NCBI RefSeq assembly: GCF_900110765.1
Contig: NZ_FOEO01000002.1
Span: forward strand, 62,001-126,000
Direction of reading: 5' to 3'
Length of the DNA: 64,000 nt
Source: Pseudomonas sp. NFACC02
GTDB lineage: Bacteria; Pseudomonadota; Gammaproteobacteria; Pseudomonadales; Pseudomonadaceae
In this document: positions 28,399 through 38,340 of the stretch, in pieces
Layout of the letters: the number at the start of each line of letters is the position of its first letter
Numbering within the stretch: the stretch's first letter is position 1
Made by a program: the position numbers and the translations under genes
The notes under the pieces: generated by a model
What the model saw: the letters and a program-made list of their open reading frames with translations, nothing else
Database searches by the model: none
What the model was told of the DNA's origin: nothing

Positions 28399-29486
28399 GT
28401 AGGAGCGCGCTTGCCCGCGATCTGCCGCGCAGCGGCAGCAAAATCAGGCGACACGGTTATGCCTGACACTCCGCATGCACCGGGTTTGCTGCCGGTTCCC
28501 GGCAGATCGCGGGACAAGCCACGCTCCTACACACAGCTGAAGCGCGCTACGCCTTCGGCAGAAGCAAACGATCTTCACTCCGGGCGAAGTCGGGATTAAA
28601 AGGAGGGTTCTCGGCTTTGATTCTGGCCGGAGGCCGTAGGAGCGTGGCTTGTCCCGCGATCTGGCGCGCAGCGGCAGCAAAACCAGACGACTCAATTGTG
28701 CCTGAAACCCCGCATACACCGATCTTGCTGCCGGTTCCCGGCAGATCGCGGGACAAGCCACGCTCCTACACACAGCTGAAGCGCGCTACGCCTTCGGCAG
28801 AGCAAACGATCTTCACTCCGGGCGAAGTCGGGATTAAATGAGGGTTCTCGGTTTTGATTCTGGCCGGAGACCGTAGGAGCGTGGCTTGTCCCGCGATCTG
28901 GCGCGAAGCGGCAGCAAAACCAGACGACTCAATTGTACCTGTCACCCCGCATACACCGGCCTTGCTGCCGGTTCCCGGCAGATCGCGGGACAAGCCACGC
29001 TCCTACACACAGCTGAAACGCGCTACGCCTTCGGCAGAAACAAACGATCTTCACTCCGGGCGAAGTCGGGATTAAAGGAGGGTTCTCGGCTTTGATTCTG
29101 GCCGGAGGCCGTAGCAACTGTCCCGCGATCTGGCGCGCAGCGGCAGTAAAACCAGACGACTCAATTGTGCCTGTCACCCCGCATACACCGACCTTGCCGC
29201 CGGTTCCCGGCAGATCGCGGGACAAGCCACGCTCCTACACACAGCTGAAGCGCGCTACGCCTTCGGCAGAAGCAAACGATCTTCACTCCGGGCGAAGTCG
29301 GGATTAAAACGAGGGTTCTCGGCTTTGATTCTGGCCGAAGGCCGTAGCGCGCTTGCCCGCGATCTGGCGCGCAGCGGCAGCAAAACCAGACGACTCAATT
29401 GTGCCTGTCACCCCGCATACACCGATCTTGCTGCCGGTTCCCGGCAGATCGCGGGCAAGGTGGAACGCCACTCCGGTCGCTCCTAC
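28399..29486. repeat. tandem array of REP doublets, about 237-bp period, five copies
   Basis: Five head-to-tail units begin at 28399, 28636, 28873, 29111 and 29344. Each has two inverted REP arms (GTAGGAGCGTGGCTTGTCCCGCGATC and its reverse complement, about 130 bases in all) plus a linker of about 105 bases containing AAGCGCGCTACGCCTTCGGC and ending TTCTGGCCGGAGGCC. The last copy has no linker. The outer arms of the first and last copies are of the GCGCGCTTGCCCGCG subtype while the inner arms are GCGTGGCTTGTCCCGCG. The left arm of copy four is shortened (GTAGCAACTGTCCCGCG). The array fills most of the 1191-base gap between the acyltransferase and asd. Confidence 0.9.
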
Positions 29487-29497
29487 ACCTGCGATAG

Positions 29498-29528
29498 AAA
29501 AAAACCGCCTCTAAAAGGCGGTTTTTTT
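29498..29528. terminator. bidirectional intrinsic terminator before asd
   Basis: ACCGCCT/AGGCGGT stem (29504-29510 and 29516-29522) is flanked by seven As and seven Ts. It lies about 20 bases past the asd stop and can stop transcripts from both sides. Confidence 0.9.
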
Positions 29529-29548
29529 ATGGCCGGCGCAAAAGCGAA

Positions 29549-30661
29549 TCAACGCTCCAGCAAAATCCGCAACATACGACGCAACGGCTCGGCGGCGCCC
29601 CACAGCAACTGGTCACCTACCGTAAATGCGCCCAAGTACTGCGAACCCATGTTCAGCTTGCGCAGACGCCCTACCGGAATGTTCAGCGTGCCAGTCACCG
29701 AGGTCGGGCTCAGTTCCTGGATGCTCGCCTCACGGTTGTTCGGCACCAGCTTCACCCACGGGTTGTGCTGGCTGATCATCCCCTCGATGTCGGCAATCGG
29801 CACATCCTTGTTGAGCTTGATGGTCAACGCCTGGCTGTGGCAACGCATCGCGCCGATGCGCACGCAGATGCCGTCGACCGGAATCGGGCTCTTGAAGCGA
29901 CCCAGAATCTTGTTGGTTTCGGCCTGACCTTTCCATTCTTCACGGCTCTGACCGTTCGGCAGTTCCTTGTCGATCCACGGAATCAGACTGCCCGCCAGCG
30001 GCACGCCGAAGTTCTCGGTCGGGAAGCTGTCGCCGCGCATGGCTTCGGCCACTTTGCGGTCGATGTCCAGAATCGCGCTGGCAGGGTTGGCCAGTTCGTC
30101 CGCCACCGAGGCGTTGATCGCGCCCATCTGCCTGATCAGCTCACGCATGTTCTGCGCGCCAGCACCGGAGGCCGCCTGATAGGTCATGACGTTCATCCAC
30201 TCGACCAGACCAGCTTCGAACAGACCACCGAGCCCCATCAGCATCAGGCTGACGGTGCAGTTGCCGCCGATGTAGTTCTTGGTGCCGGCGTCCAGTTGCT
30301 GGTCGATGACCTTGCGGTTGACCGGGTCGAGGATGATCACCGCGTCGTCCTGCATGCGCAGGGCCGAAGCCGCATCGATCCAGTACCCCTGCCAGCCGGC
30401 TTCACGGAGCTTGGGGAACACCTCGTTGGTGTAGTCGCCGCCCTGGCAGGTCAGCACCACGTCCAGGGTCTTGAGCTCGTCGATGCTGTAGGCATCTTTC
30501 AACGGCGCAATGTCCTTGCCCACGGACGGACCTTGTCCGCCAACGTTGGAGGTGGTGAAAAAAACCGGCTCAATGAGATCGAAATCCTGCTCTTCCAGCA
30601 TGCGCTGCATGAGCACGGAACCCACCATACCGCGCCAACCGACCAGACCTACACGTTTCAT
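29549..30661 (-). CDS. asd: aspartate-semialdehyde dehydrogenase
   Basis: Reduces aspartyl phosphate to aspartate semialdehyde, feeding lysine, diaminopimelate, threonine and methionine. The 370-residue NADP enzyme opens [20 protein letters not shown] (nucleotide-binding GxxGxxG), has the active-site cysteine in [12 protein letters not shown] and the catalytic histidine in [16 protein letters not shown]. It follows leuB by 82 bases on the same strand, the normal Pseudomonas order. Confidence 0.98.
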   Translation of the reverse strand: MKRVGLVGWRGMVGSVLMQRMLEEQDFDLIEPVFFTTSNVGGQGPSVGKDIAPLKDAYSIDELKTLDVVLTCQGGDYTNEVFPKLREAGWQGYWIDAASALRMQDDAVIILDPVNRKVIDQQLDAGTKNYIGGNCTVSLMLMGLGGLFEAGLVEWMNVMTYQAASGAGAQNMRELIRQMGAINASVADELANPASAILDIDRKVAEAMRGDSFPTENFGVPLAGSLIPWIDKELPNGQSREEWKGQAETNKILGRFKSPIPVDGICVRIGAMRCHSQALTIKLNKDVPIADIEGMISQHNPWVKLVPNNREASIQELSPTSVTGTLNIPVGRLRKLNMGSQYLGAFTVGDQLLWGAAEPLRRMLRILLER

Positions 30662-30743
30662 CGCAACTACACCTTAATTAAAAGTGGGGCCCCTCCTCGC
30701 AGAGAGCCTTTCGACTCGATCTTGCGGCAGTGGGCCCGAGATA

Positions 30744-31826
30744 TTACAGATTGCGCAGCGCGGCGACTACGGCGTCACCCATTTCCTGCGTACCGACTTT
30801 GGCATGACCTTCGGACCAGATGTCACCGGTGCGCAGGCCCTGGTCCAATACCAGGCTCACGGCTTTCTCGATGGCATCGGCTGCGGTGTGCTGATTGAAG
30901 CTGTAACGCAGCATCATCGACACCGATAGGATCGTCGCCAGCGGGTTGGCCACGCCCTTGCCCGCGATGTCCGGGGCCGAGCCGTGGCAAGGCTCGTACA
31001 TGCCCTTGTTGTTCGAGTCCAGCGACGCCGACGGCAGCATGCCGATGGAGCCGGTGAGCATCGAGGCTTCGTCCGACAGGATGTCACCGAACATGTTGTC
31101 GGTGACCATGACGTCGAATTGTTTCGGGGCGCGGACCAGTTGCATGGCGGCGTTGTCCACGTACATGTGGCTCAACTCGACATCCGGGTAGTCCTTGGCC
31201 ACTTGCTCGACCACTTCGCGCCACAGCTGGCTGGAGGCCAGAACGTTGGCCTTGTCGACCGAGCAGAGTTTCTTGCCACGCACACGGGCCATGTCGAAAC
31301 CCACGCGGGCTATGCGGCGGATCTCGCTCTCGCTGTACGGCAAGGTATCGTATGACTGACGCTCACCGTTTTCCAGCTCACGGGTGCCGCGTGGTGCGCC
31401 GAAGTAGATACCGCCGGTCAGCTCGCGAACGATGAGGATATCCAGGCCGGCGACGATTTCCGGCTTGAGGCTCGATGCATCGGCCAGTTGCGGATAGAGG
31501 ATGGCCGGACGCAGGTTGGCGAACAGGCCCAGTTGCGAGCGGATTTTCAGCAGACCGCGTTCAGGACGGATGTCGCGCTCGATGGCGTCCCATTTAGGGC
31601 CACCCACCGCGCCCAGCAGGACCGCGTCGGCCGCACGGGCGCGGTCCAGCGTCTCGTCAGCCAAGGGCACGCCATGTTTGTCGATCGCAGCGCCACCGAT
31701 GACGTCGTGGCTCAATTCAAAGCCCAGCTGATACTTCTCGTTTGCCAGCTCCAGTACCTTGACCGCTTCGGCCATGATCTCCGGACCAATGCCATCACCC
31801 GGGAGAATCAGAATCTGCTTGCTCAT
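30744..31826 (-). CDS. leuB: 3-isopropylmalate dehydrogenase
   Basis: NAD-dependent oxidative decarboxylation in leucine biosynthesis. The 360-residue protein carries [19 protein letters not shown] at the N-terminus, the substrate-binding [21 protein letters not shown], and the C-terminal metal and cofactor segments with [24 protein letters not shown] and the [17 protein letters not shown] loop, where the aspartate selects NAD. Separated from leuD by 152 bases. Confidence 0.98.
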   Translation of the reverse strand: MSKQILILPGDGIGPEIMAEAVKVLELANEKYQLGFELSHDVIGGAAIDKHGVPLADETLDRARAADAVLLGAVGGPKWDAIERDIRPERGLLKIRSQLGLFANLRPAILYPQLADASSLKPEIVAGLDILIVRELTGGIYFGAPRGTRELENGERQSYDTLPYSESEIRRIARVGFDMARVRGKKLCSVDKANVLASSQLWREVVEQVAKDYPDVELSHMYVDNAAMQLVRAPKQFDVMVTDNMFGDILSDEASMLTGSIGMLPSASLDSNNKGMYEPCHGSAPDIAGKGVANPLATILSVSMMLRYSFNQHTAADAIEKAVSLVLDQGLRTGDIWSEGHAKVGTQEMGDAVVAALRNL

Positions 31827-31931
31827 AACATCCTCGTTTCAATAAATGCATCGGCGCTTCAGGAGCGCCGATTGAAAAAGCTGATACCGCGTGCCTGCAA
31901 CAATCCCGGAAATCCCGGGTGACTGCCAGGC

Positions 31932-31966
31932 CGTCTTCGCGAGCAAGCTCGCGAATCGTTCAGACG
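31932..31966. repeat. single REP hairpin between leuD and leuB
   Basis: CGTCT..GCGAGCAAGCTCGC..AGACG is a nested palindrome, one REP unit without partner, in the 152-base leuD-leuB gap where other pseudomonads carry a gene. Confidence 0.6.
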
Positions 31967-31978
31967 ACACACCCTCAA

Positions 31979-32620
31979 TCAGTCGCGAAACAACCAGGGC
32001 TGCGTGGCGCGGTGTCTGGCTTCGAACGACGCGATCGCATCGCCATCCACCAGGGTCAGGCCGATGTCGTCCAGGCCATTGAGCAGACAGTGCTTGCGGA
32101 AGGCGTCGATTTCAAAGGTGTACACCATGCCATCTTCGCGGGTCACGGTCTGCGCCTGCAGGTCCACTTTCAACTGGTATCCGGGATTCGCCTCGACCAC
32201 CTTGAACAGCTCGTCGACCTGCTCTTCGCTCAGGATGATCGGCAGCAGGCCGTTCTTGAAGCTGTTGTTGAAAAAGATGTCGGCGTAGCTCGGCGCGATG
32301 ATGCTGCGGAACCCGTATTCTTCCAATGCCCACGGCGCGTGCTCGCGGCTTGAACCACAGCCGAAGTTTTCGCGGGCCAATAGCACGCTAGCGCCCTGGT
32401 AGCGTTCGTGGTTCAACACGAAGTCAGGGTTCACCGGACGCTTGGAGTTGTCCTGATAGGGCTGCCCCACGTCCAGATAGCGCCATTCATCGAACAGGTT
32501 CGGACCGAAACCGGTGCGACGAATCGACTTCAGGAACTGCTTGGGAATGATCTGATCGGTGTCGACGTTGGCGCGATCCAGCGGAGCGACCAAACCGGTG
32601 TGTTGAGTAAAAGGCTTCAT
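31979..32620 (-). CDS. leuD: 3-isopropylmalate dehydratase small subunit
   Basis: Swivelling small subunit of isopropylmalate isomerase, 213 residues. [20 protein letters not shown] at the N-terminus and [20 protein letters not shown] are the family hallmarks. It starts 10 bases after the leuC stop. Confidence 0.98.
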   Translation of the reverse strand: MKPFTQHTGLVAPLDRANVDTDQIIPKQFLKSIRRTGFGPNLFDEWRYLDVGQPYQDNSKRPVNPDFVLNHERYQGASVLLARENFGCGSSREHAPWALEEYGFRSIIAPSYADIFFNNSFKNGLLPIILSEEQVDELFKVVEANPGYQLKVDLQAQTVTREDGMVYTFEIDAFRKHCLLNGLDDIGLTLVDGDAIASFEARHRATQPWLFRD

Positions 32621-32630
32621 GCTGGGCTCC

Positions 32631-34055
32631 TTATTGCTGGCTCATGGTGCGGACATCGACAAAACGGCCATTGACCGCTGCCGCTGCCGCCATCGCCGGG
32701 CTGACCAGATGAGTACGACCCCCGGCGCCCTGACGGCCTTCGAAGTTGCGGTTGGAAGTGGACGCGCAATGTTCGCCACTTTCCAGGCGGTCCGGGTTCA
32801 TCGCCAGACACATCGAACAACCTGGCTCACGCCATTCGAAACCGGCTTCCAGGAAAATCTTGTCCAGCCCCTCTTTCTCCGCCTGCTCCTTCACCAGACC
32901 CGAGCCCGGCACCACGATCGCCTGCTTGATGGTCGACGCCACTTTACGGCCCTTGGCGATATCCGCCGCAGCGCGCAGGTCTTCGATCCGCGAGTTGGTG
33001 CAGGAACCGATGAACACGCGATCAAGCTGGATATCGGTGATCGCCTGATTGGCCTTCAGCCCCATGTACTTGAGGGCGCGTTCGATGGAGCCACGCTTGA
33101 CCAGATCAGCCTCCTGCGCGGGATCCGGCACATTCTGATCGACAGCAAGCACCATCTCCGGCGACGTGCCCCAACTGACCTGTGGCTTGATCTGCGTGGC
33201 GTCGAGTTCGACCACGGTGTCGAACACCGCGTCCTCATCGGACACCAGATCCTTCCACGCCTCAACGGCCATGTCCCACTGCTCGCCTTTTGGCGAAAAC
33301 GGACGGCCCTTGACGTAGGCAATGGTCTTTTCATCGGTTGCCACCAGACCGACGCGAGCGCCCGCCTCGATGGACATGTTGCAGATGGTCATGCGGCCCT
33401 CGACGGACAGGTCACGAATCGCGCTGCCGGCGAACTCGATGGCATGCCCATTACCGCCGGCCGTGCCAATCTTGCCAATGATGGCCAGGACGATGTCCTT
33501 GGCCGTGACGCCGAACGGCAGCTTGCCCTCGACCTTCACCAGCATGTTTTTCATTTTCTTGGCGACCAGGCACTGAGTCGCGAGCACGTGCTCGACCTCG
33601 GAGGTGCCGATGCCGTGAGCCAGAGCACCGAAAGCGCCGTGGGTCGAGGTGTGAGAGTCGCCGCAGACCACGGTCATGCCCGGCAAGGTCGCACCCTGCT
33701 CCGGGCCGATCACGTGAACGATGCCCTGACGCACGTCGTTCATCTTGAATTCGGTGATGCCGTACTCGTCGCAATTGTCGTCCAGCGTCTTGACCTGCAG
33801 ACGCGACACCTGGTCGACGATGGCGTCGACGCCGTCCTTGCGGTCCGGGGTGGTCGGCACGTTGTGGTCGACGGTGGCGACGTTGGCGTCGATCCGCCAT
33901 GGTTTGCGGCCAGCCAGGCGCAAGCCCTCGAACGCCTGTGGCGAGGTCACTTCGTGAATGATGTGACGATCGATATAAAGCAGCGCCGAACCATCGTCGC
34001 GCTGTTTGACCAAATGCGAATCCCAAAGCTTGTCATAGAGCGTTTTGCCGGCCAT
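32631..34055 (-). CDS. leuC: 3-isopropylmalate dehydratase large subunit
   Basis: Catalytic aconitase-like subunit that isomerises 2- to 3-isopropylmalate. The 474 residues contain [30 protein letters not shown] and the three 4Fe-4S cysteines in FIGSCTNSR and [17 protein letters not shown] precedes the ATG. It is divergent from a LysR-type gene and starts the leuC-leuD transcription unit. Confidence 0.98.
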   Translation of the reverse strand: MAGKTLYDKLWDSHLVKQRDDGSALLYIDRHIIHEVTSPQAFEGLRLAGRKPWRIDANVATVDHNVPTTPDRKDGVDAIVDQVSRLQVKTLDDNCDEYGITEFKMNDVRQGIVHVIGPEQGATLPGMTVVCGDSHTSTHGAFGALAHGIGTSEVEHVLATQCLVAKKMKNMLVKVEGKLPFGVTAKDIVLAIIGKIGTAGGNGHAIEFAGSAIRDLSVEGRMTICNMSIEAGARVGLVATDEKTIAYVKGRPFSPKGEQWDMAVEAWKDLVSDEDAVFDTVVELDATQIKPQVSWGTSPEMVLAVDQNVPDPAQEADLVKRGSIERALKYMGLKANQAITDIQLDRVFIGSCTNSRIEDLRAAADIAKGRKVASTIKQAIVVPGSGLVKEQAEKEGLDKIFLEAGFEWREPGCSMCLAMNPDRLESGEHCASTSNRNFEGRQGAGGRTHLVSPAMAAAAAVNGRFVDVRTMSQQ

Positions 34056-34151
34056 CAGACGGTTTCCTCATCAGCTTGTTTCTATGCCTTGGGTCACCGT
34101 CGTCACGGTGACGAACTAAAGACCCCTTGGCTTGTGGGGGAGATGCTATGG

Positions 34152-34180
34152 AATATGCTTAAATAACTCAAATTCATATT
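34152..34180. promoter_or_regulatory. candidate LysR-type binding region between leuC and the LysR gene
   Basis: AATATG (34152-34157) and CATATT (34175-34180) form a short dyad with a 17-base A/T-rich centre (AAATAACTCAAATTCAT), just upstream of the LysR start in the 158-base divergent gap. Binding by this regulator is inferred only from the position. Confidence 0.35.
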
Positions 34181-34213
34181 TTTCATGCTTTGGATAACCA
34201 ACAGGAATTCGAT

Positions 34214-35092
34214 ATGGACCTGGCGAACCTCAATGCCTTTATCGCGATCGCCGAAACCGGCAGTTTCTCCGGGGCGGGTGAGCGGCTGCACCTGACTCAG
34301 CCCGCGATCAGCAAGCGCATCGCCGGGCTTGAACAACAACTCAATGTACGCCTGTTTGACCGCCTGGGTCGGGAAGTCAGCCTGACGGAGGCCGGACGCG
34401 CGCTGCTGCCCCGCGCCTACCAGATCCTCAACGTACTGGACGATACCCGACGCGCGTTGACCAACCTGACCGGCGAGGTCACTGGCCGCTTGAGTCTGGC
34501 GACCAGCCACCACATCGGCCTGCATCGCCTGCCGCCGGTGTTAAGGGCGTTCACCCGCGCGTATCCCGACGTCGCGCTGGACATCGAGTTTCTGGATTCC
34601 GAGGTCGCCTATGAGGAGATCCTTCACGGACGCGCTGAGCTGGCGGTGATCACCCTCGCGCCGGAGCCGCACTCGCTGGTCAAGGCGGTAAGGGTCTGGG
34701 ACGACCCGCTGGACTTTGTGGCGGCGCCAGAGCACCCCCTGGCCACCACGCCCCATGTCAGCCTGGCTGACATTGCCAGCTACCCTGCCGTGTTTCCGGG
34801 CGGCAACACCTTTACCCATCACATTGTCAGTGGTCTGTGCGAAGCCGAGGGACTGAAACCGAACATCGCCATGAGCACCAATTACATGGAGACGATCAAG
34901 ATGATGGTGTCCATTGGACTGGCCTGGAGCGTGCTTCCAAGAACCATGCTGGACGAACAGGTCACGAGCATCCCTTTGCCGGGCATACAGCTGCGTCGCC
35001 AGTTGGGCTACATCGTTCACACGGAACGCACGCTGTCGAACGCCGCCAAGGCTTTCATGGCGCTGCTCGATGCTCAGGCGACGAAAGCCTGA
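34214..35092 (+). CDS. LysR-family transcriptional regulator
   Basis: A 292-residue regulator: N-terminal winged HTH (LANLNAFIAIAETGSFSGAG, HLTQPAISKRIAGLEQQL) and a two-lobed periplasmic-binding-like effector domain (about residues 90-290). I use the ATG at 34214, with AGGA 7 bases upstream, rather than the TTG 24 bases earlier. It is divergent from leuC as in other pseudomonads, suggesting control of leuCD or of itself. Sequence outside the HTH resembles the CbbR/CysB-like group but the effector cannot be read from it. Confidence 0.92.
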   Translation: MDLANLNAFIAIAETGSFSGAGERLHLTQPAISKRIAGLEQQLNVRLFDRLGREVSLTEAGRALLPRAYQILNVLDDTRRALTNLTGEVTGRLSLATSHHIGLHRLPPVLRAFTRAYPDVALDIEFLDSEVAYEEILHGRAELAVITLAPEPHSLVKAVRVWDDPLDFVAAPEHPLATTPHVSLADIASYPAVFPGGNTFTHHIVSGLCEAEGLKPNIAMSTNYMETIKMMVSIGLAWSVLPRTMLDEQVTSIPLPGIQLRRQLGYIVHTERTLSNAAKAFMALLDAQATKA

Positions 35093-35148
35093 TCGGTGAT
35101 GCAGCTTATGACTGCTCCGCTGCCATCGGGAGCAAGTCCCCGCCCCAT

Positions 35149-35928
35149 TTATTCCAGGTTCCGGGCGGAGCTGCTCAGCGCCCTCGAGCATTGCAGCAAC
35201 GCTGGCGCCAGCTGCTTTTCTGCATCCGCCCGGCTCCACCGACTGGTGGGCGCCACCACATGCACCGCTGCCACCGGTCGACCATTGGCACCGAGCACTG
35301 GCGCACCGATCGTCATGTCGCCCAGAAACAACTCCTGGCCATTCACCGCGTAACCCTGCTCTCTCACGATCTGCAACGAATCCAGAATCCGCTCGACCTC
35401 CGTCAATGTCTGACTGGTGTGCGCAATGCGCTGGCTGTTCTCGATCAACACCAACGCTTCCTCCTGCGGCAACGCACTCAGATACGCCCGCCCTGACGCC
35501 GTGCAGTACATCGGTACCCGCGAACCGATCGGCATGTGCACCGGCACGAAGCTTGAGCTGACGAAGCGCGCGATATAGGTCATGTCGTAGCCCGCAGGCT
35601 CGGTGAGGCATGAGGTCTCGCCGGTCAAGCGCGTGAGTTCCGACAGGAACGGGTTGGCCACTTCGATCAGCGAATGCGCATCCAGATAACTGAAGCCTAA
35701 CTCCAGCACACGGGGTGTGAGTTGGTAATGCCGGGTGCGCGAGTGTTTCCGAAGGTAACCCAGGCTTTCGAGAGTAAACACCATGCGCTGGGCAGAGCTT
35801 TTGGTCATGCCGGCGGCGTCCGCCACCTCTGCAAGGCTCATGCTGCGGCGCTGGGCGCTGAATGCCTTAAGCACCGAGAGGCCTTTTTCCAGGGATTGGT
35901 TGTGCAGACTGTTGCGTTCTTCGGACAT
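35149..35928 (-). CDS. IclR-family transcriptional regulator
   Basis: A 259-residue regulator. The helix-turn-helix is at about residues 30-55 (LAEVADAAGMTKSSAQRMVFTL), with the IclR effector domain following (NPFLSELTRLTGETSCLTEP, GRAYLSALP, FLGDMTIGAPVLGANGRPVAAVHV). It is divergent, across 215 A/T-rich bases, from an amino-acid-type ABC transporter operon and so probably controls it. A dyad in that gap is listed. It is clearly different from the dgo IclR at 21482. Confidence 0.9.
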   Translation of the reverse strand: MSEERNSLHNQSLEKGLSVLKAFSAQRRSMSLAEVADAAGMTKSSAQRMVFTLESLGYLRKHSRTRHYQLTPRVLELGFSYLDAHSLIEVANPFLSELTRLTGETSCLTEPAGYDMTYIARFVSSSFVPVHMPIGSRVPMYCTASGRAYLSALPQEEALVLIENSQRIAHTSQTLTEVERILDSLQIVREQGYAVNGQELFLGDMTIGAPVLGANGRPVAAVHVVAPTSRWSRADAEKQLAPALLQCSRALSSSARNLE

Positions 35929-36000
35929 GGCGAACTCGCGGGGAATCAGGGCAGGCGTGGCGATATTTCTACCCTAAATCCCAAAAATTGACCATAAAAA

Positions 36001-36048
36001 ATCGCATAGCGATACGACTTGATCATTTTTTGTATTTTCAATAGCGAT
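36001..36048. promoter_or_regulatory. operator candidates between the IclR gene and the ABC operon
   Basis: ATCG-CATAG-CGAT (36001-36013) is a perfect dyad. A related degenerate copy, AATAGCGATAAACGAT on the plus strand, begins at 36040. Both are in the A/T-rich gap between the divergent genes and fit an IclR site plus a half-matching second site. Confidence 0.45.
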
Positions 36049-36143
36049 AAACGATTTTTTTAAATCGAAATGGCACAGAGCTTGCGATTTCATCTGCAGC
36101 CGCTTGCGCTACTGACGATCCGTTTTCCTTATGGAGTAACCCG

Positions 36144-36926
36144 ATGAACAGTCTTTCGCTCTTGTTTCGCCGCCTCGCCTTCGGTCTGTGTGCCACCCTT
36201 TGCGTCGGCGTTGTGCACGCCGCCGGTGCGTCCTCGTACAAAGTCGGTGCAACGGCCACTGGCTCGCCATTTACCTTCCTCGATATCAAGAGCAACAGCA
36301 TTCAGGGCATGATGGTCGACGTGGCCGAGGCCGTGGGCAAGGCCGGCGGCTTTACCCCTCAGATCGAACAGACCAACTTCGCCGCGCTGATCCCCTCCCT
36401 CACGTCCGGCAAACTCGACTTCATCTCCGCCGGCATGCTCAAGACCCCGGAGCGCACCAAGGTCGTCGACTTCAGCGAGCCGGTGTACGCCTACGGGGAA
36501 GGCCTGATCATCAGCGCCGAGGACAACGCTGCTTACCCGGACTTGATGCCGCTCAAAGACCAGGTGATCGGGGTACAGGCCGGTACGGTGTTCTATGATC
36601 AACTGAACAAGCTGGGCATCTTCAAGGAAATCCGCACCTACGACTCCATCGGCGAGATGGTGCGCGACCTGTCCCTGGGCCGTATCAAGGCGGCGGTCGC
36701 CGACCAACCCATCGTGGCGTACCAGATCCGCCAGGGGCAGTTCAAAGGGGTAAAACTGGCCCCTGATTACACGCCCGCCAACGTCGGCGAAGTGTGCCTG
36801 GTGGTGCGCAAGGGCGATGCCGAAACCCTCGCACGCCTCAACACCGCCATCGCCAGCATCAAGGCCGACGGCACGCTGAACGGCATCCTCAAGAAGTGGG
36901 GGCTTGATACCCAGGTGCGCCCATGA
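36144..36926 (+). CDS. amino-acid-type ABC transporter substrate-binding protein
   Basis: A 260-residue periplasmic protein: signal peptide with cleavage near VVHAAGA, then an SBP family 3 fold: [61 protein letters not shown]. Ligand not identifiable. It is the first gene of a four-gene operon; its stop overlaps the permease start by ATGA. The operon ends in an FAD oxidase, so an amine or amino acid that is oxidised after uptake is plausible. Confidence 0.93.
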   Translation: MNSLSLLFRRLAFGLCATLCVGVVHAAGASSYKVGATATGSPFTFLDIKSNSIQGMMVDVAEAVGKAGGFTPQIEQTNFAALIPSLTSGKLDFISAGMLKTPERTKVVDFSEPVYAYGEGLIISAEDNAAYPDLMPLKDQVIGVQAGTVFYDQLNKLGIFKEIRTYDSIGEMVRDLSLGRIKAAVADQPIVAYQIRQGQFKGVKLAPDYTPANVGEVCLVVRKGDAETLARLNTAIASIKADGTLNGILKKWGLDTQVRP

Positions 36927-37591
36927 ACCCGGCCGAATTCCTGCAGAATGCCCGGGACTTCCTGCCGATTTTGCTGCAAGGCGCCTGGGTGACGATCCAG
37001 ATCACCGTGCTGTCGTTCCTGCTCAGCAGCGCGATCGGTCTGGTGCTGGCGTTGCTCAAGTTGTCGCCGATCCGCGCGCTGTCGTGGACTGCGAGCACCA
37101 TCATCAATGTGATCCGTGGCCTGCCGATCATCGTGCAACTGTTCTACATCTACTTCGTCCTGCCGGACATGGGTGTACACCTCACGGCGTTCTATGCCGG
37201 GGTGATCGGCATGGGCATCGCCTACTCGGCGTACCAGGCCGAGAACTTTCGCACCGGCATCATCGCCGTCGAACAGGGCCAGCGCGAAGCCGCCGAAGCG
37301 CTGGGCATGCGTTCGGTCATGATGATGCGCCGGGTGATCCTGCCCCAGGCGTTTCGCATCGCGCTGCCGCCCTACGGCAACACCCTGGTGATGATGCTCA
37401 AGGACTCGTCTCTGGTGTCGACCATCACCGTGGCCGAGATGACGCGTCAGGGCCAACTGATTGCCTCCTCGACCTTCCAGAACATGACCGTCTACACCCT
37501 GGTCGCCCTGCTCTATTTGCTGATGAGCCTGCCGCTGGTGTATGGCCTGCGCCGCATGGAACAGCACTTGAGCCGAAGGAAAAAAGCATGA
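36923..37591 (+). CDS. amino-acid-type ABC transporter permease (HisM/GlnP family)
   Basis: A 222-residue inner-membrane permease with about five helices and the EAA loop segment [28 protein letters not shown] that contacts the ATPase. [14 protein letters not shown] is typical of the HisMQ group. It overlaps the binding-protein stop and the ATPase start by four bases each. Only one permease gene is present, so it likely works as a homodimer. Confidence 0.95.
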   Translation: MNPAEFLQNARDFLPILLQGAWVTIQITVLSFLLSSAIGLVLALLKLSPIRALSWTASTIINVIRGLPIIVQLFYIYFVLPDMGVHLTAFYAGVIGMGIAYSAYQAENFRTGIIAVEQGQREAAEALGMRSVMMMRRVILPQAFRIALPPYGNTLVMMLKDSSLVSTITVAEMTRQGQLIASSTFQNMTVYTLVALLYLLMSLPLVYGLRRMEQHLSRRKKA

Positions 37592-38340
37592 TCGAGATAC
37601 GCCAACTGCAAAAACATTACGGCAACCACCGCGTGCTGCACGGCGTCGACCTGGACGTGGCCAAGGGCGAAGTGGTGTGCCTGATCGGTCCGTCGGGCTC
37701 GGGGAAATCCACCCTGCTGCGCTGCATCAATGCACTGGAAGCCTATGACGGAGGCCACATCAAGGTGTTCGGTGAAACCGTGCAGCGCGCCAGCAAAACC
37801 GTGCACGCGCTGCGCAGCCGGATGGGCATGGTGTTCCAGCGCTTCAATCTGTTTCCCCATCGCACCGTGCTGGAAAACGTCATGGAGGGGCCGGTATTCG
37901 TCAAGGGCGAACCGCCCCAGCAGGTCCGCGAAGAAGCGCTGGTGCTGCTGGAAAAAGTCGGCCTGAGCGCCAAGGCCGATGCCTACCCGGAACAACTCTC
38001 CGGTGGCCAGCAACAGCGCGTGGCCATCGCCCGCGCCCTGGCGATGAAACCCGAAGCCATGCTGTTCGACGAACCCACCTCGGCCCTTGATCCGGAACTG
38101 GTCGGCGATGTGCTGGCCGTGATGCGCACGCTGGCCGATGAAGGCATGACCATGATCGTGGTCACCCACGAAATGGGCTTTGCCCGCGAAGTGGCCGATC
38201 GTGTGTGCTTCCTGCATGGCGGCTACATCGTGGAAAGCGGGCCCGCCGATCAGGTGCTGGGCAACCCGCAGCATGCGCGCACCCAGGACTTCCTGCGGCG
38301 CGTGCTGCACCCCACCGGCAATACGCGGAGCCTGTCATGA
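37588..38340 (+). CDS. amino-acid-type ABC transporter ATP-binding protein
   Basis: A 250-residue ATPase of the GlnQ/HisP type: Walker [11 protein letters not shown]-loop VFQRFNLF, signature [15 protein letters not shown], Walker [14 protein letters not shown], switch histidine VVTHEMGFA. It drives the importer of the two preceding genes. Start and stop both overlap neighbours (ATGA), so the four genes are translationally coupled. Confidence 0.96.
   Translation: MIEIRQLQKHYGNHRVLHGVDLDVAKGEVVCLIGPSGSGKSTLLRCINALEAYDGGHIKVFGETVQRASKTVHALRSRMGMVFQRFNLFPHRTVLENVMEGPVFVKGEPPQQVREEALVLLEKVGLSAKADAYPEQLSGGQQQRVAIARALAMKPEAMLFDEPTSALDPELVGDVLAVMRTLADEGMTMIVVTHEMGFAREVADRVCFLHGGYIVESGPADQVLGNPQHARTQDFLRRVLHPTGNTRSLS

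Noticed and set aside
28399..29486. CRISPR-like regular spacing
   Set aside because: The repeated unit is about 237 bp with internal inverted symmetry and near-identical linkers; CRISPR repeats are 24-48 bp with unique spacers, and there are no cas genes.
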